Positions 1 to 10,150 are shown, counted from the stretch's first letter. The stretch: DNA of 64,000 bases from Marinilactibacillus psychrotolerans (GCF_900101525.1 NZ_FMZD01000011.1:23783-87782); one strand, 5' to 3'. Numbers and translations: made by a program. The notes: generated from the sequence alone by a model not told the origin.

Positions 1-1
1 G

Positions 2-532
2 ACTGATAAAATAAATGGCTGGATACAGTTTGTATTGATAGCTATTTTAAACAGTTTAGTATCTGTTTCTATTCTAACTATTATGCCTACAACTGAATCA
101 GGAATTGGATTATTTTTCAAATTATTCTTTGTACAATTTATCATTAATGTAGCTGGAATAGGCATCTTATTTATATTTAAAAATTTCGTTCAAAAAGTCA
201 GTACACCATTTAATGTAGTTACTTCTCAATACGGAGGATTATTATCGATCAACATTATTTTGTTATTGATTGTATTTATTAGTGCACTGATTTCACCGAT
301 TGCCATGATCTCTATTATAATGGTTGGTGTAGTTTTAGTAGGAATCGTAAATGTCATTGCTTTCAATATGTATTTATTAAATGGTAAAAACAATTCCAAA
401 CTTGATAATTTTTATGTTGCTGTATTAGCAAATGCTGTAGTTTTAATTATTATTGCTATTATCACAAGAATCGGAATGGAAATGATGATTGACCAAATGC
501 TTCCTTATATGTTCAACCAGTATATGTACTAA
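2..532 (+). CDS. C-terminal part of a polytopic membrane protein (5' end outside window)
   Basis: The frame is open from the first bases of the window with no start codon that has a good ribosome site, so this is the 3' part of a longer gene. About 176 residues are visible. They are very hydrophobic, with roughly four to five membrane segments separated by short polar loops, ending in MFNQYMY. No catalytic motif is seen and I do not recognise the family with certainty. The next gene encodes a zinc-ribbon membrane protein. Such pairs often belong to families in which an N-terminal zinc ribbon precedes membrane segments, so the missing N-terminus may carry one (inference). Confidence 0.7.
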   Translation, partial: TDKINGWIQFVLIAILNSLVSVSILTIMPTTESGIGLFFKLFFVQFIINVAGIGILFIFKNFVQKVSTPFNVVTSQYGGLLSINIILLLIVFISALISPIAMISIIMVGVVLVGIVNVIAFNMYLLNGKNNSKLDNFYVAVLANAVVLIIIAIITRIGMEMMIDQMLPYMFNQYMY

Positions 533-592
533 AAAAAGTAGGATTTGAGATAAGTTAGATGATTAATTATTTACTGGGAGTGAGTGGGAAAG

Positions 593-1273
593 ATGGATAA
601 GGAGTATAAGTTTTGTCCAGAGTGTGGAAATAAGGTAGAAAAAGAAGCAAAATTCTGTGATGCTTGTGGGTATAATTTTGTAATGAAAGAAAGTCGACCG
701 AGTGGAACAAAACAACTGGTAAGTCAGTTAATGAATAAATTGAATAAGAAAATGATTATGGCAGCGTTTGGAGTTGTGATAGTTTTAGCGGCAGGATTTT
801 ACTTTTTAAGAGGAAACTTCGCTATTGCCGGGGAATATAAATCATTAGATAGTGTAGCATATGGATCCAGCACTTCCATTGAAATTTCGAAAAAGGGAAT
901 GGCTACAATCGTAGAAAGTTCAGAATATGACGATGCTCGTTATGAAGTAGGACTGCCGCTTGTTTATGTAGATCAAACCGAAACGTATACGATTGACACG
1001 GATAAAAAAGTCGCACTTAGCATCACAGGTCCGCTAGCAGATCTTGGGGCTGATGATATAGAAGAGATTGATCAGTTTGTTGCAATGCTGGGCCTTACGA
1101 GAGAAACAGAGGGAGAAAACATGGTGCTCTCTGGAGAAATCGATTTTGCATTACTGAAAATGGCAGACATAGGTGGAAGTTTAGCCTCCATAGCAGACGA
1201 ATTTGTTATCGTAGATAAAGGTAATGATCAGCTAGACATTTCAGGAGAAACATTTATTAAAGTTGTTGAATAA
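593..1273 (+). CDS. Zinc-ribbon membrane protein of unknown function
   Basis: The N-terminus carries two CxxC knuckles (CPECG and CDACG), a typical zinc-ribbon. One membrane helix follows (AAFGVVIVLAAGFYFL, around residues 57-73), then an extracytoplasmic domain of about 150 residues rich in Asp, Glu and Ser. A GTG at 584 would extend it by three residues. The ATG at 593 is preferred because GGGAG at 576-580 lies 12 bases upstream of it but only 3 bases before the GTG. The domain order (cytoplasmic zinc ribbon, single helix, outer domain) matches many uncharacterised Firmicutes proteins. The function is unknown. A terminator at about 1391 ends the unit. Confidence 0.8.
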   Translation: MDKEYKFCPECGNKVEKEAKFCDACGYNFVMKESRPSGTKQLVSQLMNKLNKKMIMAAFGVVIVLAAGFYFLRGNFAIAGEYKSLDSVAYGSSTSIEISKKGMATIVESSEYDDARYEVGLPLVYVDQTETYTIDTDKKVALSITGPLADLGADDIEEIDQFVAMLGLTRETEGENMVLSGEIDFALLKMADIGGSLASIADEFVIVDKGNDQLDISGETFIKVVE

Positions 1274-1390
1274 TTAGTAATTTATTTTTATATTATTGAT
1301 ATGAGGAAAAGGAAATCATTAATTTAATAGAGTTAAATTTATTTTTAAACCGATTGATCATGATGGCTTAAATTCTAGGGTTTAAAGTCA

Positions 1391-1427
1391 AAAGTGTTGG
1401 CGAAATCTCGTCAGCACTTTTTTCTTT
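1391..1427 (+). terminator. Rho-independent terminator after the zinc-ribbon gene
   Basis: The arms AAAGTGTTGGCGA (1391-1403) and TCGTCAGCACTTT (1408-1420) pair with two G-U wobbles and are followed by a run of T residues. Confidence 0.85.
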
Positions 1428-1480
1428 TAAAATTGATAATTTGTATTAATACACTTTTATAAAAGTATAACAAGCCATCC

Positions 1481-1735
1481 TCTTCTAACTCAAATTGAAA
1501 TCAAATCTTCAGTAAGATATAAAGGCCGTTTTCTTCTAACTCAAAGTGAAATCAAATCTTCAGTAAGATATAAAGGCCGTTCTCTTCTAACTCAAAGTGA
1601 AATCAGATCTTCAGTAAGATATAAAGGACGTTCTCTTCTAACTCAAAGTGAAATCAGATCTTCAGTTGGATATAAAGGGGTTTCTCTTCTAACTCACTTT
1701 GAAATAAGATATCATTTGATACATAAATACCCTTC
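1481..1735. repeat. 51-bp intergenic tandem repeat, five units
   Basis: Units begin at 1481, 1532, 1583, 1634 and 1685, exactly 51 bases apart. Each begins TCTTCTAACTCA. Units 1-4 differ at only a few positions. Unit 5 keeps the first dozen bases but has diverged strongly afterwards. Units 1-3 contain a small inverted repeat, ATCTT-CAGT-AAGAT; unit 4 has lost its right arm. No frame stays open through the array. There are no unique spacers, so this is not a CRISPR array. Confidence 0.9.
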
Positions 1736-1930
1736 CAGTTCAACACCAGTACTAAGTTAATAAATAAAAAACATGTTCTCATCTAACTCAATTTAAAACT
1801 ATAACTCAGTTGAAAAATCAAGGGTTGTCAATTTGTAACTCAACTTGGTATCAGAATAATGTTCCGCCTTTTTTATTCAATTTTATAGTACCTATAACTA
1901 ATTTATCTTCAGTTAGTTCAATTTCTGTTA
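1736..1930. other. Decayed continuation of the 51-bp repeat
   Basis: Past the regular units, the core word reappears at irregular spacing: CATCTAACTCAA near 1780, TAACTCAG near 1802 and GTAACTCAACTT near 1836. This looks like older, eroded repeat units. No gene is seen here. Confidence 0.5.
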
Positions 1931-1959
1931 TTCGAATGCTTTACTCACTGTGTTATACT
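1931..1959 (+). promoter_or_regulatory. Extended -10 promoter of the nox-like/mga pair
   Basis: TGTTATACT at 1951-1959 is an extended -10 element (TGn plus TATACT). A weak -35 candidate, TTCGAA, lies at 1931-1936 with a 17-base spacer. The start codon is about 30 bases downstream. Confidence 0.5.
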
Positions 1960-1990
1960 AATTGAAAATGGATGAACGAGGGGTAATGGA

Positions 1991-3328
1991 ATGAAAGTTG
2001 TCATTATTGGTGCATCTTATGCTGGAATAGCTGCAGCGTTAGAAGTACAGAGTAAACATCTTAATGCAGAAGTTATTTTGTTAGAAAAAAAGGATAGATT
2101 AGGCTACATTCCAAATGGCCTTCATCTTTACTGGGGAAATAAAATTGATCATTTAGATTCTGCTTACTTCTTTACAAAAGAGGAATTGGAACAAAGAAGT
2201 ATTCAATGTTCTATGAACACTGCTGTTGAAAAGATCAATACGGTTAAAAAAGAGGTAGAGTATCTTCATAATGAAAAAGAAGGCACAATGGCTTATGATA
2301 AACTGATTATCGCAACAGGATCAAGTCAGTTATCTCAAAAAATCAAAGGCAGTGATAGTGAAACTGTCTTAAAATACAAAGGTCGTTATGAAGCGGAAAT
2401 GGCTATAGCCAAAGTCGGAGCTAGTCAAAGTGTCACGATTATTGGCGGCGGTCAGGTTGGTGTAGAAGCAGCTGATCTGCTAAAAAAACAGCATAAGCAA
2501 GTGACGCTTATCGAAAGTATGGATTATGTGCTATTTAAATATTTTGATAAAGAGATGATCCAACCTTTACAACAGAAAATGCTTGAAGAGGGAATTGATT
2601 TGCGTTTGCAGCAGACTGTTTCTTCTATAGAAGAAGTGGAAAACCAACAGGTAAGAGTTCAGATACAGAAAGAAAAAATTAAAAGTGAGGCCGTTATCTT
2701 AAGTGTAAATGTGAGACCAGACCTGCACTTTTTGGATGAACACATTCAACTCCACATGGATCAGACTATAGCAGTTGATCGCTATATGCAAACATCTGTG
2801 GAAGATGTATTTGCTGTAGGAGATTGTATTCAGCTGACCTTTGGAGAAGAAGATGAAATGGTTTATATTCCACTTGTAAATAATGCAGTTCGGACTGGTA
2901 TGGTAGCAGCCCAAAATCTTGTCCAGCCAAAAGTTCCATTTAAAGGTTCTCTTCGTACAATAGGGACTTCTGCATTTGGTTATTATATTGCTAGTACAGG
3001 AATAACTGAAGCAGAAAGCTTGTTTACCGGTCAAGCGATTAAAACCGCTCGTCAAGAAGTGAAGCTAACGAGTTTACCAGAAACAGATACTGTGATGATG
3101 AAATGGATCTATGATGCGGACACCCATGCTTTACTGGGCGCACAAATGCTTTCTACCACAGATATATTAGAAAAAATCAATACGTTAGCATTAGCTATTC
3201 AAACAAATCAGACGTTAGAAGATTTACAACAGAAAGATTATTTCTTTCATCCTTCCTATTCTCCCATGTTGTCAGCAACCAATTACGTTTCTTGGCAAGA
3301 AATGAGGGACGATGTAAATGAAAATTGA
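1991..3328 (+). CDS. NADH oxidase/CoA-disulfide-reductase-like flavoprotein lacking redox Cys42
   Basis: This 445-residue protein belongs to the pyridine nucleotide-disulfide oxidoreductase class II family (NADH oxidase, NADH peroxidase, CoA-disulfide reductase). It shows an N-terminal FAD fold (VVIIGASYAGIAAA), a central NAD-binding GGGQVGVEAA near residue 152, the second FAD motif DVFAVGDC and a C-terminal dimerisation domain. Family members carry a redox cysteine at position 42 in an SCG context. Here residues 41-43 read Pro-Asn-Gly, so the peroxide- or disulfide-reducing cysteine is absent. GAGGGG at 1978-1983 sets the start. The gene overlaps the following Mga-type regulator by 11 bases, suggesting one transcript and coupled function. 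It could be a peroxide-forming oxidase or a flavin-based sensor for the regulator (inference). Confidence 0.85.
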   Translation: MKVVIIGASYAGIAAALEVQSKHLNAEVILLEKKDRLGYIPNGLHLYWGNKIDHLDSAYFFTKEELEQRSIQCSMNTAVEKINTVKKEVEYLHNEKEGTMAYDKLIIATGSSQLSQKIKGSDSETVLKYKGRYEAEMAIAKVGASQSVTIIGGGQVGVEAADLLKKQHKQVTLIESMDYVLFKYFDKEMIQPLQQKMLEEGIDLRLQQTVSSIEEVENQQVRVQIQKEKIKSEAVILSVNVRPDLHFLDEHIQLHMDQTIAVDRYMQTSVEDVFAVGDCIQLTFGEEDEMVYIPLVNNAVRTGMVAAQNLVQPKVPFKGSLRTIGTSAFGYYIASTGITEAESLFTGQAIKTARQEVKLTSLPETDTVMMKWIYDADTHALLGAQMLSTTDILEKINTLALAIQTNQTLEDLQQKDYFFHPSYSPMLSATNYVSWQEMRDDVNEN

Positions 3329-4787
3329 ACATTTTCTTGAAAAAAATGAAATTAGAGAAGTTACGATTTTTAAACAACTCATTTTAAATGGTGGCAGCCT
3401 TTCTTATGTAGAAATGCTGGATTATCTAAAAGTGGCTAAAGCATCATTAGACAATGATCTAGATTCTATTTCTTCTCGAATCGGTTCTTTATCAGATCAA
3501 GTGAACATTGAATATGATGGACAGGGAATTTCTCTGGAAGTGAGCAATGAATATTCTCTTCAACAAATTTATTATCTTTATTTGAATCAGTCAGTAAAAG
3601 TAAAGTTAATCAATTTTCTATTCAAATATCAGGAATTTTCCATTATGCAGTTGACAGAAGAGCTAGCCATCAGCGACTCTTCTTTATTTCGCAAGATAAA
3701 AGAACTGAACAACTATTTGAAAGAATTTGGAATTAAAATCCGAAATGGACAGTTACATGGAGAAGAATTGCAGATTCGATATTTCTACTTTCAATTCTAT
3801 AATTTTATTGAAAATAAGGAAGATTTTGTTGATTCGCATTTGGATAATCAAATCACTCAAGCAGTACAAGCTGTAGAAAATTTTCTGAAAGTCACAATTG
3901 AATCAGAAAATAGACAACGATTAGTTATCTGGATGATTATCAGTAAAAACCGTGTTAATAGTAGAGAAAAGAAGTATCAGTATGTACACAAACAGATGCA
4001 GCCGTATTTAGAAGATCCGTTATACCAGAAAATCCGAATCATGGTTTTACGCTACTTCAGCCGATATTCAATTGAAGTTGATGAGGAAGAAGCTATGTTG
4101 CATTTTGCATTTTTATTAGCCTTTTCAATACTGACGGAACATGAATTTCATGAATATACACTAATGCGCGATCGTCGGGCTCCCATTGCTTCCTTGGATA
4201 CTTACATTGTAGAAACCATTATTATCCATTACAAATTCCGCAGATTACCTTATATGCTGGAACGTGATATGTTTTATCATTTATCTCATATCCATACAAA
4301 GCTCTATTTTTTCAAAGGGGATATTGAAGTCTATGAATACGAAGAAATGCTAGGTAAAGAAAAACAATTTACGGGTAGAAATTTGGTGTCCTTTGCTCAG
4401 ACATTGTTGACGACCAGTACAAAAAAATTCATGGTTAATGAAGATGTGGAAAATAGTTTATTGAAGATGGAACTACTGAAGTACATTAGTTTACTAGCTA
4501 TCGTTACTTTTAAAATGACGACTATTGTACAAATCGGGATTGATTTAAAAATGGAAACCATTTATACCGAAACTTTAAATCAGATGTTGATGCTGAATAT
4601 GCGGCATATAAACGGCATTAAGGTAGAAACTTATCAACCTGATAAAGAATATGACCTGATTCTAACGAACGAACAGCCAAGTCAAAAAGTTCAATATGGT
4701 GATGCCAAAGTATATGTCCTTTCAGAAATCTTGTCATCTTTTGATTTGAAAAATATTCAGATGATTATTCAAAAGCTGAACTCCTAA
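3318..4787 (+). CDS. Mga-family helix-turn-helix transcriptional regulator
   Basis: This 489-residue protein has two N-terminal helix-turn-helix modules, around residues 15-60 and 105-150 (the second reads LTEELAISDSSLFRKIKELNNYL). A long helical middle and a C-terminal EIIB-like end (YDLILTNEQ through YVLSE) follow, the architecture of Mga/AtxA-type regulators. In that family the middle holds PTS-regulation domains; I cannot assign phosphorylatable histidines here with confidence. The start overlaps the flavoprotein gene by 11 bases, implying translational coupling. The likely targets are the shared operon or nearby genes (inference). A remnant of a second copy lies at about 5700-5750. Confidence 0.85.
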   Translation: MKIEHFLEKNEIREVTIFKQLILNGGSLSYVEMLDYLKVAKASLDNDLDSISSRIGSLSDQVNIEYDGQGISLEVSNEYSLQQIYYLYLNQSVKVKLINFLFKYQEFSIMQLTEELAISDSSLFRKIKELNNYLKEFGIKIRNGQLHGEELQIRYFYFQFYNFIENKEDFVDSHLDNQITQAVQAVENFLKVTIESENRQRLVIWMIISKNRVNSREKKYQYVHKQMQPYLEDPLYQKIRIMVLRYFSRYSIEVDEEEAMLHFAFLLAFSILTEHEFHEYTLMRDRRAPIASLDTYIVETIIIHYKFRRLPYMLERDMFYHLSHIHTKLYFFKGDIEVYEYEEMLGKEKQFTGRNLVSFAQTLLTTSTKKFMVNEDVENSLLKMELLKYISLLAIVTFKMTTIVQIGIDLKMETIYTETLNQMLMLNMRHINGIKVETYQPDKEYDLILTNEQPSQKVQYGDAKVYVLSEILSSFDLKNIQMIIQKLNS

Positions 4788-4822
4788 AACAAGCTACAGT
4801 AAATACTGAGCTTGTTTTTTTA
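4788..4822 (+). terminator. Terminator of the nox-like/mga pair
   Basis: Nested arms AACAAGCT-CAGTA and TACTG-AGCTTGTT are followed by seven T residues. It starts immediately after the mga stop codon. A near-identical copy lies at 5752-5786. Confidence 0.9.
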
Positions 4823-5235
4823 GGTTGAAAATTTTGAAATTTATATTTTATGAGTATATCAAATGTACATTGTCACGTAACCAAGCAGAAGGGATTGTGA
4901 AATAGATATAAAATAAGCTATGATTATCTCATTATTTTCCATCATTATAGAATATCTTACACTTTAGTTTCATTAATAGATTTATTGTGAAACAGGAATT
5001 TTTGTATCAAATAATATTTATAATAAAAAGATTTAGAGTTTTAGGGATCTCGGTTTATAATTGTACTAAGTATTTAACTTTTATTAAGAATGAACTTAAA
5101 ATAGAAAAATATTGGAAAACACATTCAAAATTAGTAGTGATTTAAAAAAAAAGAATTTAATCTTTATGGTTACCAAAACTAAACACTTCTTGAAAATAAT
5201 TAATGAATAAGTATTTTCATGATTTTAAATAAATA
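4823..5235. other. Non-coding AT-rich gap
   Basis: No open frame with a ribosome site, repeat or strong hairpin was found across these roughly 400 bases. They separate the mga terminator from the next small gene. Confidence 0.6.
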
Positions 5236-5244
5236 TGTTATAAT
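5236..5244 (+). promoter_or_regulatory. Extended -10 promoter of the 66-residue gene
   Basis: TGTTATAAT is an excellent extended -10 element. It ends only seven bases before the AAGGAGG ribosome site, implying a very short leader. No good -35 is seen. Confidence 0.55.
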
Positions 5245-5265
5245 AAAAAAAAGGAGGAGTGGACG

Positions 5266-5466
5266 ATGTCAGATATAAAAGTCAAATTAGATAAAAAAGA
5301 AGTTCCGAAAGGCATGACTTTACTGGAGTCTAAACTATTGAGTGAACGATTATCGCATAAAATTTCTTATAGTACTGGTCGCAAACGTCCAAGAAATTTC
5401 TCCGAGAAAAAAACTTTATTGCGATGGGAAAAAGAACGTAATGGGAAAAAAATTGGGCACATTTAA
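5266..5466 (+). CDS. Small basic hypothetical protein (66 aa)
   Basis: The start has a near-perfect ribosome site (AAGGAGG, 8 bases before ATG) and its own promoter and terminator, so it is very probably a real gene. The product is strongly basic, with a Lys/Arg-rich second half (STGRKRPRNFSEKK, then RWEKERNGKK). It has no membrane segment or signal peptide. I do not recognise the family. A basic soluble protein of this size could bind nucleic acid or ribosomes, but nothing in the sequence proves it. It sits between the intact nox-like/mga pair and the decayed second copy. Confidence 0.75.
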   Translation: MSDIKVKLDKKEVPKGMTLLESKLLSERLSHKISYSTGRKRPRNFSEKKTLLRWEKERNGKKIGHI

Positions 5467-5484
5467 TCATACATGAATCTTGAC

Positions 5485-5514
5485 AAAGAAGTCCTTAACG
5501 GGGCTTCTTTTTAT
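5485..5514 (+). terminator. Terminator of the 66-residue gene
   Basis: Arms AAAGAAGTCC (5485-5494) and GGGCTTCTTT (5501-5510) with a short loop are followed by T residues. Confidence 0.85.
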
Positions 5515-5620
5515 TATATTAACTTGAAAAAAAACTATTAATAGCTGAGAATAACTTGAAAATTGATTATGATGAAAAATTTTCTGAAATACAAAAATTT
5601 ATTCTACTCAATTATTTTAG

Positions 5621-5749
5621 GGTAATGAAGAAAGTAAGGTATTAATACAGAAGCCTATTTTGCTGGAAGTAGCTGCAGCGTTAAACTATCTGATACCTTA
5701 TTCAAATTTATAAATGTTCTTCTACAAATCATTCAAAAGCTAAACTCCT
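5621..5749 (+). pseudogene. Collapsed second copy of the nox-like/mga pair
   Basis: GGGTAATG at about 5620 matches the start region of the intact flavoprotein gene. TGCTGGAAGTAGCTGCAGCG at 5661-5680 (followed by TTA) matches its codons for AGIAAAL apart from one inserted base. Only about 50 bases later, ATTCAAAAGCTAAACTCCTA at 5731-5750 matches the last codons of mga (ATTCAAAAGCTGAACTCCTA), and the duplicated terminator follows. The remnant therefore keeps the first tens of bases of one gene and the last tens of the other, with nearly 2.7 kb deleted between. It cannot encode a product. Confidence 0.75.
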
Positions 5750-5751
5750 AG

Positions 5752-5786
5752 AACAAGCTACAGTAAATACTGAGCTTGTTTTTTTA
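5752..5786 (+). terminator. Duplicated copy of the mga terminator
   Basis: The same nested hairpin and T run as at 4788-4822, retained at the end of the decayed nox-like/mga copy. It now isolates the glycerol operon from upstream transcription. Confidence 0.85.
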
Positions 5787-5917
5787 GGTTGAAAATTTTT
5801 AATTTAATAGTCACATACTCATTGATACTGTAGGCTTTTAGAACTTATTATCCAAAATTCTCTCAAAAAATTTAAAAAGTTAAAAAAAGCTGACATTTTT
5901 TTAAACAAAAAAACGGT

Positions 5918-7473
<1,556 letters not shown>

Positions 7474-7490
7474 AAGGAGGAAATAGAAGT

Positions 7491-9326
7491 ATGAATTTCT
7501 CAATTGAACGAAGAAAGCAAGATATCCAAACTTTAAAAGAAGAAACTCTTGATGTCTTGATCATTGGAGGCGGAATCACAGGTGCTGGAATTGCCTTGCA
7601 AGCCAGCGCTTCTGGACTAAAAACTGGATTAGTAGAAATGCAGGATTTTGCAGAAGGAACCTCTTCTCGCTCTACTAAATTAGTTCATGGTGGAATCCGT
7701 TACTTGAAAAACTTCGATGTAGAAGTTGTAGCAGATACTGTTCAAGAACGAGCTGTCGTACAAGGAGTTGCGCCACATATTCCTAAAGCTGATCCAATGA
7801 TCCTACCGATTTATGATGAACCGGGTTCAACCTTTTCAATGTTTTCATTAAAAGTTGCAATGGATTTATATGATCGCTTGGCAGGCGTTACCGGAACAAA
7901 ATATGCTAACTATACTTTGACAAAAGAAGAAGTCCTTGAACGGCTTCCACAACTCAACCCTAAAGGATTACTAGGGGCAGGCGTTTACTTGGATTTCCGG
8001 AATAATGATGCCCGCTTAGTGATTGAAAATATTAAACAAGCTGCTGCAGACGGTGGACATATGGTTAGTCGGATGAAAGTGATAGGGATCTTACATGATG
8101 AGAAAGGTAAGGTTTCAGGAGCGGAAGTAGAGGATCTATTATCAGGAGAAAGGTTTGAAATCAACGCACGTGTTGTGTTGAACTCAACTGGTCCTTGGTC
8201 TGATACGATTCGTCAAATGGATAATAAACTAGATGTTCTTCCTCAAATGAGACCGACTAAAGGTGTTCACTTAGTGGTTGATCGAGAAAAATTACAAGTA
8301 CCACAACCCACTTATTTCGATACAGGTAAAAAAGATGGCAGAATGGTGTTTGTGATTCCTCGTGAAGAAAAGACTTACTTTGGAACAACGGATACAGATT
8401 ATAATGGAGATTTTGCACATCCAATCGTTGAACAAGATGACGTCGACTATTTGTTAGAGGTTGTTAATACTCATTATCCTTCAGCGAAGCTTACCATCGA
8501 TGATATTGAATCAAGTTGGGCAGGATTAAGACCATTGATTTCTACAAATGGTGGTTCGGATTATAATGGTGGAAATAACCAAGCTGTTACAGATGAAAGT
8601 TTCGATCATATCCTTTCTACTATTACAAAATATCAAGAAGGTCAAACGGATCGGAACGAAGTAGAAAGTGCCCTTAAAAATATTGAAACAAGTAATTCTG
8701 AATCTGATTTTAATCCTTCTGCAATCTCTCGTGGTAGTACTTTGGATATTGATGAAGATGGATTGTTAACAGTAGCAGGCGGGAAAATAACAGACTATCG
8801 TAAGATGGCGCTTGGTGCTATGAAAAAGGTTATTGAAATATTAGAGCAAGACTACAGCTTGGCTTATGAACTGATAGATTCCACTAAATACCCAGTTTCA
8901 GGTGGAAATATTGACCCTTCAAAAGTAGAAGAAGAAACAGAAAAATTAGCACAAATTGGAATCGAAAAAGGATTAAGTGAATCAGAAGCACTATATTTGG
9001 CAAATTTATATGGCTCGAATGCACCTAGAGTATTCTCTCTACTAGACGATGTAGAAAAAGTAGCAGGATTGAACGCAGCAGAAGCGGTTAGCTTAAGATA
9101 TGCTATGGATGAAGAGATGACATTGACACCGAGTGATTTCTTGATTCGTCGCACAAACCACATGCTGTTTAAACGGGATACTTTAGATAGCATAAAGGAA
9201 TCAGTGATTAGAGAAATGGCTCGTTATAATGATTGGTCAGATGAATTAAAAGCTAACTATACTAAAGAATTAGAAGTAGCAATTGCTGAATCTGATTTAA
9301 AACACTTAAAAGGAGATAAAAAGTAG
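7491..9326 (+). CDS. glpO: Alpha-glycerophosphate oxidase (H2O2-forming)
   Basis: It oxidises glycerol 3-phosphate to dihydroxyacetone phosphate. The FAD-binding GGGITGAGIALQA sits near residue 27, and the GTSSRSTKLVHGGIRYL signature of the GlpD/GlpO family follows. At 611 residues it matches the soluble GlpO form of lactic acid bacteria, which uses oxygen and releases hydrogen peroxide. It carries the internal segment seen in GlpO around residues 380-400 (TKYQEGQTDRNEVESALKNI), which membrane GlpD lacks. It is flanked by glpK and glpF with almost no gap. Peroxide production links loosely with the redox flavoprotein upstream, but no regulatory connection is visible. Confidence 0.95.
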   Translation: MNFSIERRKQDIQTLKEETLDVLIIGGGITGAGIALQASASGLKTGLVEMQDFAEGTSSRSTKLVHGGIRYLKNFDVEVVADTVQERAVVQGVAPHIPKADPMILPIYDEPGSTFSMFSLKVAMDLYDRLAGVTGTKYANYTLTKEEVLERLPQLNPKGLLGAGVYLDFRNNDARLVIENIKQAAADGGHMVSRMKVIGILHDEKGKVSGAEVEDLLSGERFEINARVVLNSTGPWSDTIRQMDNKLDVLPQMRPTKGVHLVVDREKLQVPQPTYFDTGKKDGRMVFVIPREEKTYFGTTDTDYNGDFAHPIVEQDDVDYLLEVVNTHYPSAKLTIDDIESSWAGLRPLISTNGGSDYNGGNNQAVTDESFDHILSTITKYQEGQTDRNEVESALKNIETSNSESDFNPSAISRGSTLDIDEDGLLTVAGGKITDYRKMALGAMKKVIEILEQDYSLAYELIDSTKYPVSGGNIDPSKVEEETEKLAQIGIEKGLSESEALYLANLYGSNAPRVFSLLDDVEKVAGLNAAEAVSLRYAMDEEMTLTPSDFLIRRTNHMLFKRDTLDSIKESVIREMARYNDWSDELKANYTKELEVAIAESDLKHLKGDKK

Positions 9327-10043
9327 ATGACTGGAGATATGTTAACGATATTTAGTGAGTTTTTAGGAACAATGATATTAATTTTGCTTGGTGACGGTGT
9401 TGTTGCTGCTGTCAGCTTGAAAAAAAGTAAAGCTGAAGGAGCAGGATGGGTTGCCATTACAATGGGATGGGGAGCTGGTGTAGCGATGGCCGTCTATATC
9501 GCTGGTTTTATGGGACCCGCTCATTTAAACCCAGCGGTAACGCTTGGTATGGCAATGATTGGTAATTTAGAATGGGCAATGGTTATACCGTTTATCTTAG
9601 CACAAACTACTGGAGCAATCGTAGGTGCAGTATTAGTATGGTTAACCTACCTAGCTCACTTTAGAGAAACAACTGATCAAGGAGCAATTTTAGGTACATT
9701 TGCAACTGCGCCAGAAATTTATGACACTGTCAGTAATGTAATGTCAGAAGCTATCGGAACATTTGTATTAGTATTCGGAATCATGGCATTTGGTCAAAAC
9801 TCATTTACTGATGGGTTAAATCCTTTAGTCGTTGGTGTGTTAATTCTATCAATTGGTCTTTCACTTGGAGGTTCTACGGGTTACGCAATCAACCCTGCTC
9901 GTGACTTAGGTCCACGTATTGCACATGCCTTTTTACCCTTAAAAAATAAAGGCGGATCAAACTGGGGATATTCTTGGATTCCAGTAGCCGCTCCAATGTT
10001 AGGTGCTGTTCTTGCCGCATTGCTTTACATGGTAATAGTTTAA
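9327..10043 (+). CDS. glpF: Glycerol uptake facilitator
   Basis: A 238-residue aquaglyceroporin of the MIP family with six membrane helices. The two half-helix pore motifs are present: NPAVT (after GPAHL) and NPARDLGPR, the latter with the Asp after Arg typical of glycerol facilitators. The start codon directly abuts the glpO stop, so translation is coupled. AAAAGGAG (inside the end of glpO) is the ribosome site. It imports glycerol for GlpK. Confidence 0.96.
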   Translation: MTGDMLTIFSEFLGTMILILLGDGVVAAVSLKKSKAEGAGWVAITMGWGAGVAMAVYIAGFMGPAHLNPAVTLGMAMIGNLEWAMVIPFILAQTTGAIVGAVLVWLTYLAHFRETTDQGAILGTFATAPEIYDTVSNVMSEAIGTFVLVFGIMAFGQNSFTDGLNPLVVGVLILSIGLSLGGSTGYAINPARDLGPRIAHAFLPLKNKGGSNWGYSWIPVAAPMLGAVLAALLYMVIV

Positions 10044-10099
10044 GCTTATAAATAATTGAATAATTGAATAATTAAAATAAGAGGCGACTTAAAGTAATC

Positions 10100-10150
10100 A
10101 ATCGACTGGCTATGATTTGGCATTTAACCAAACTAAGCCGGTCGATTTTT
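10100..10150 (+). terminator. Terminator of the glp operon
   Basis: Arms AATCGACTGGCT (10100-10111) and AGCCGGTCGATT (10136-10147) enclose a second small stem (TTTGG/CCAAA) and are followed by T residues. Confidence 0.85.

Noticed and set aside
1481..1735. Regular repeats that might be a CRISPR array
   Set aside because: Units follow each other directly without variable spacers and no cas gene is near; it is a plain tandem repeat.
2699..3055. Opposite-strand open frame inside the flavoprotein gene
   Set aside because: No ribosome site, cysteine-rich nonsense composition, and fully inside a well-supported gene; a shadow frame.
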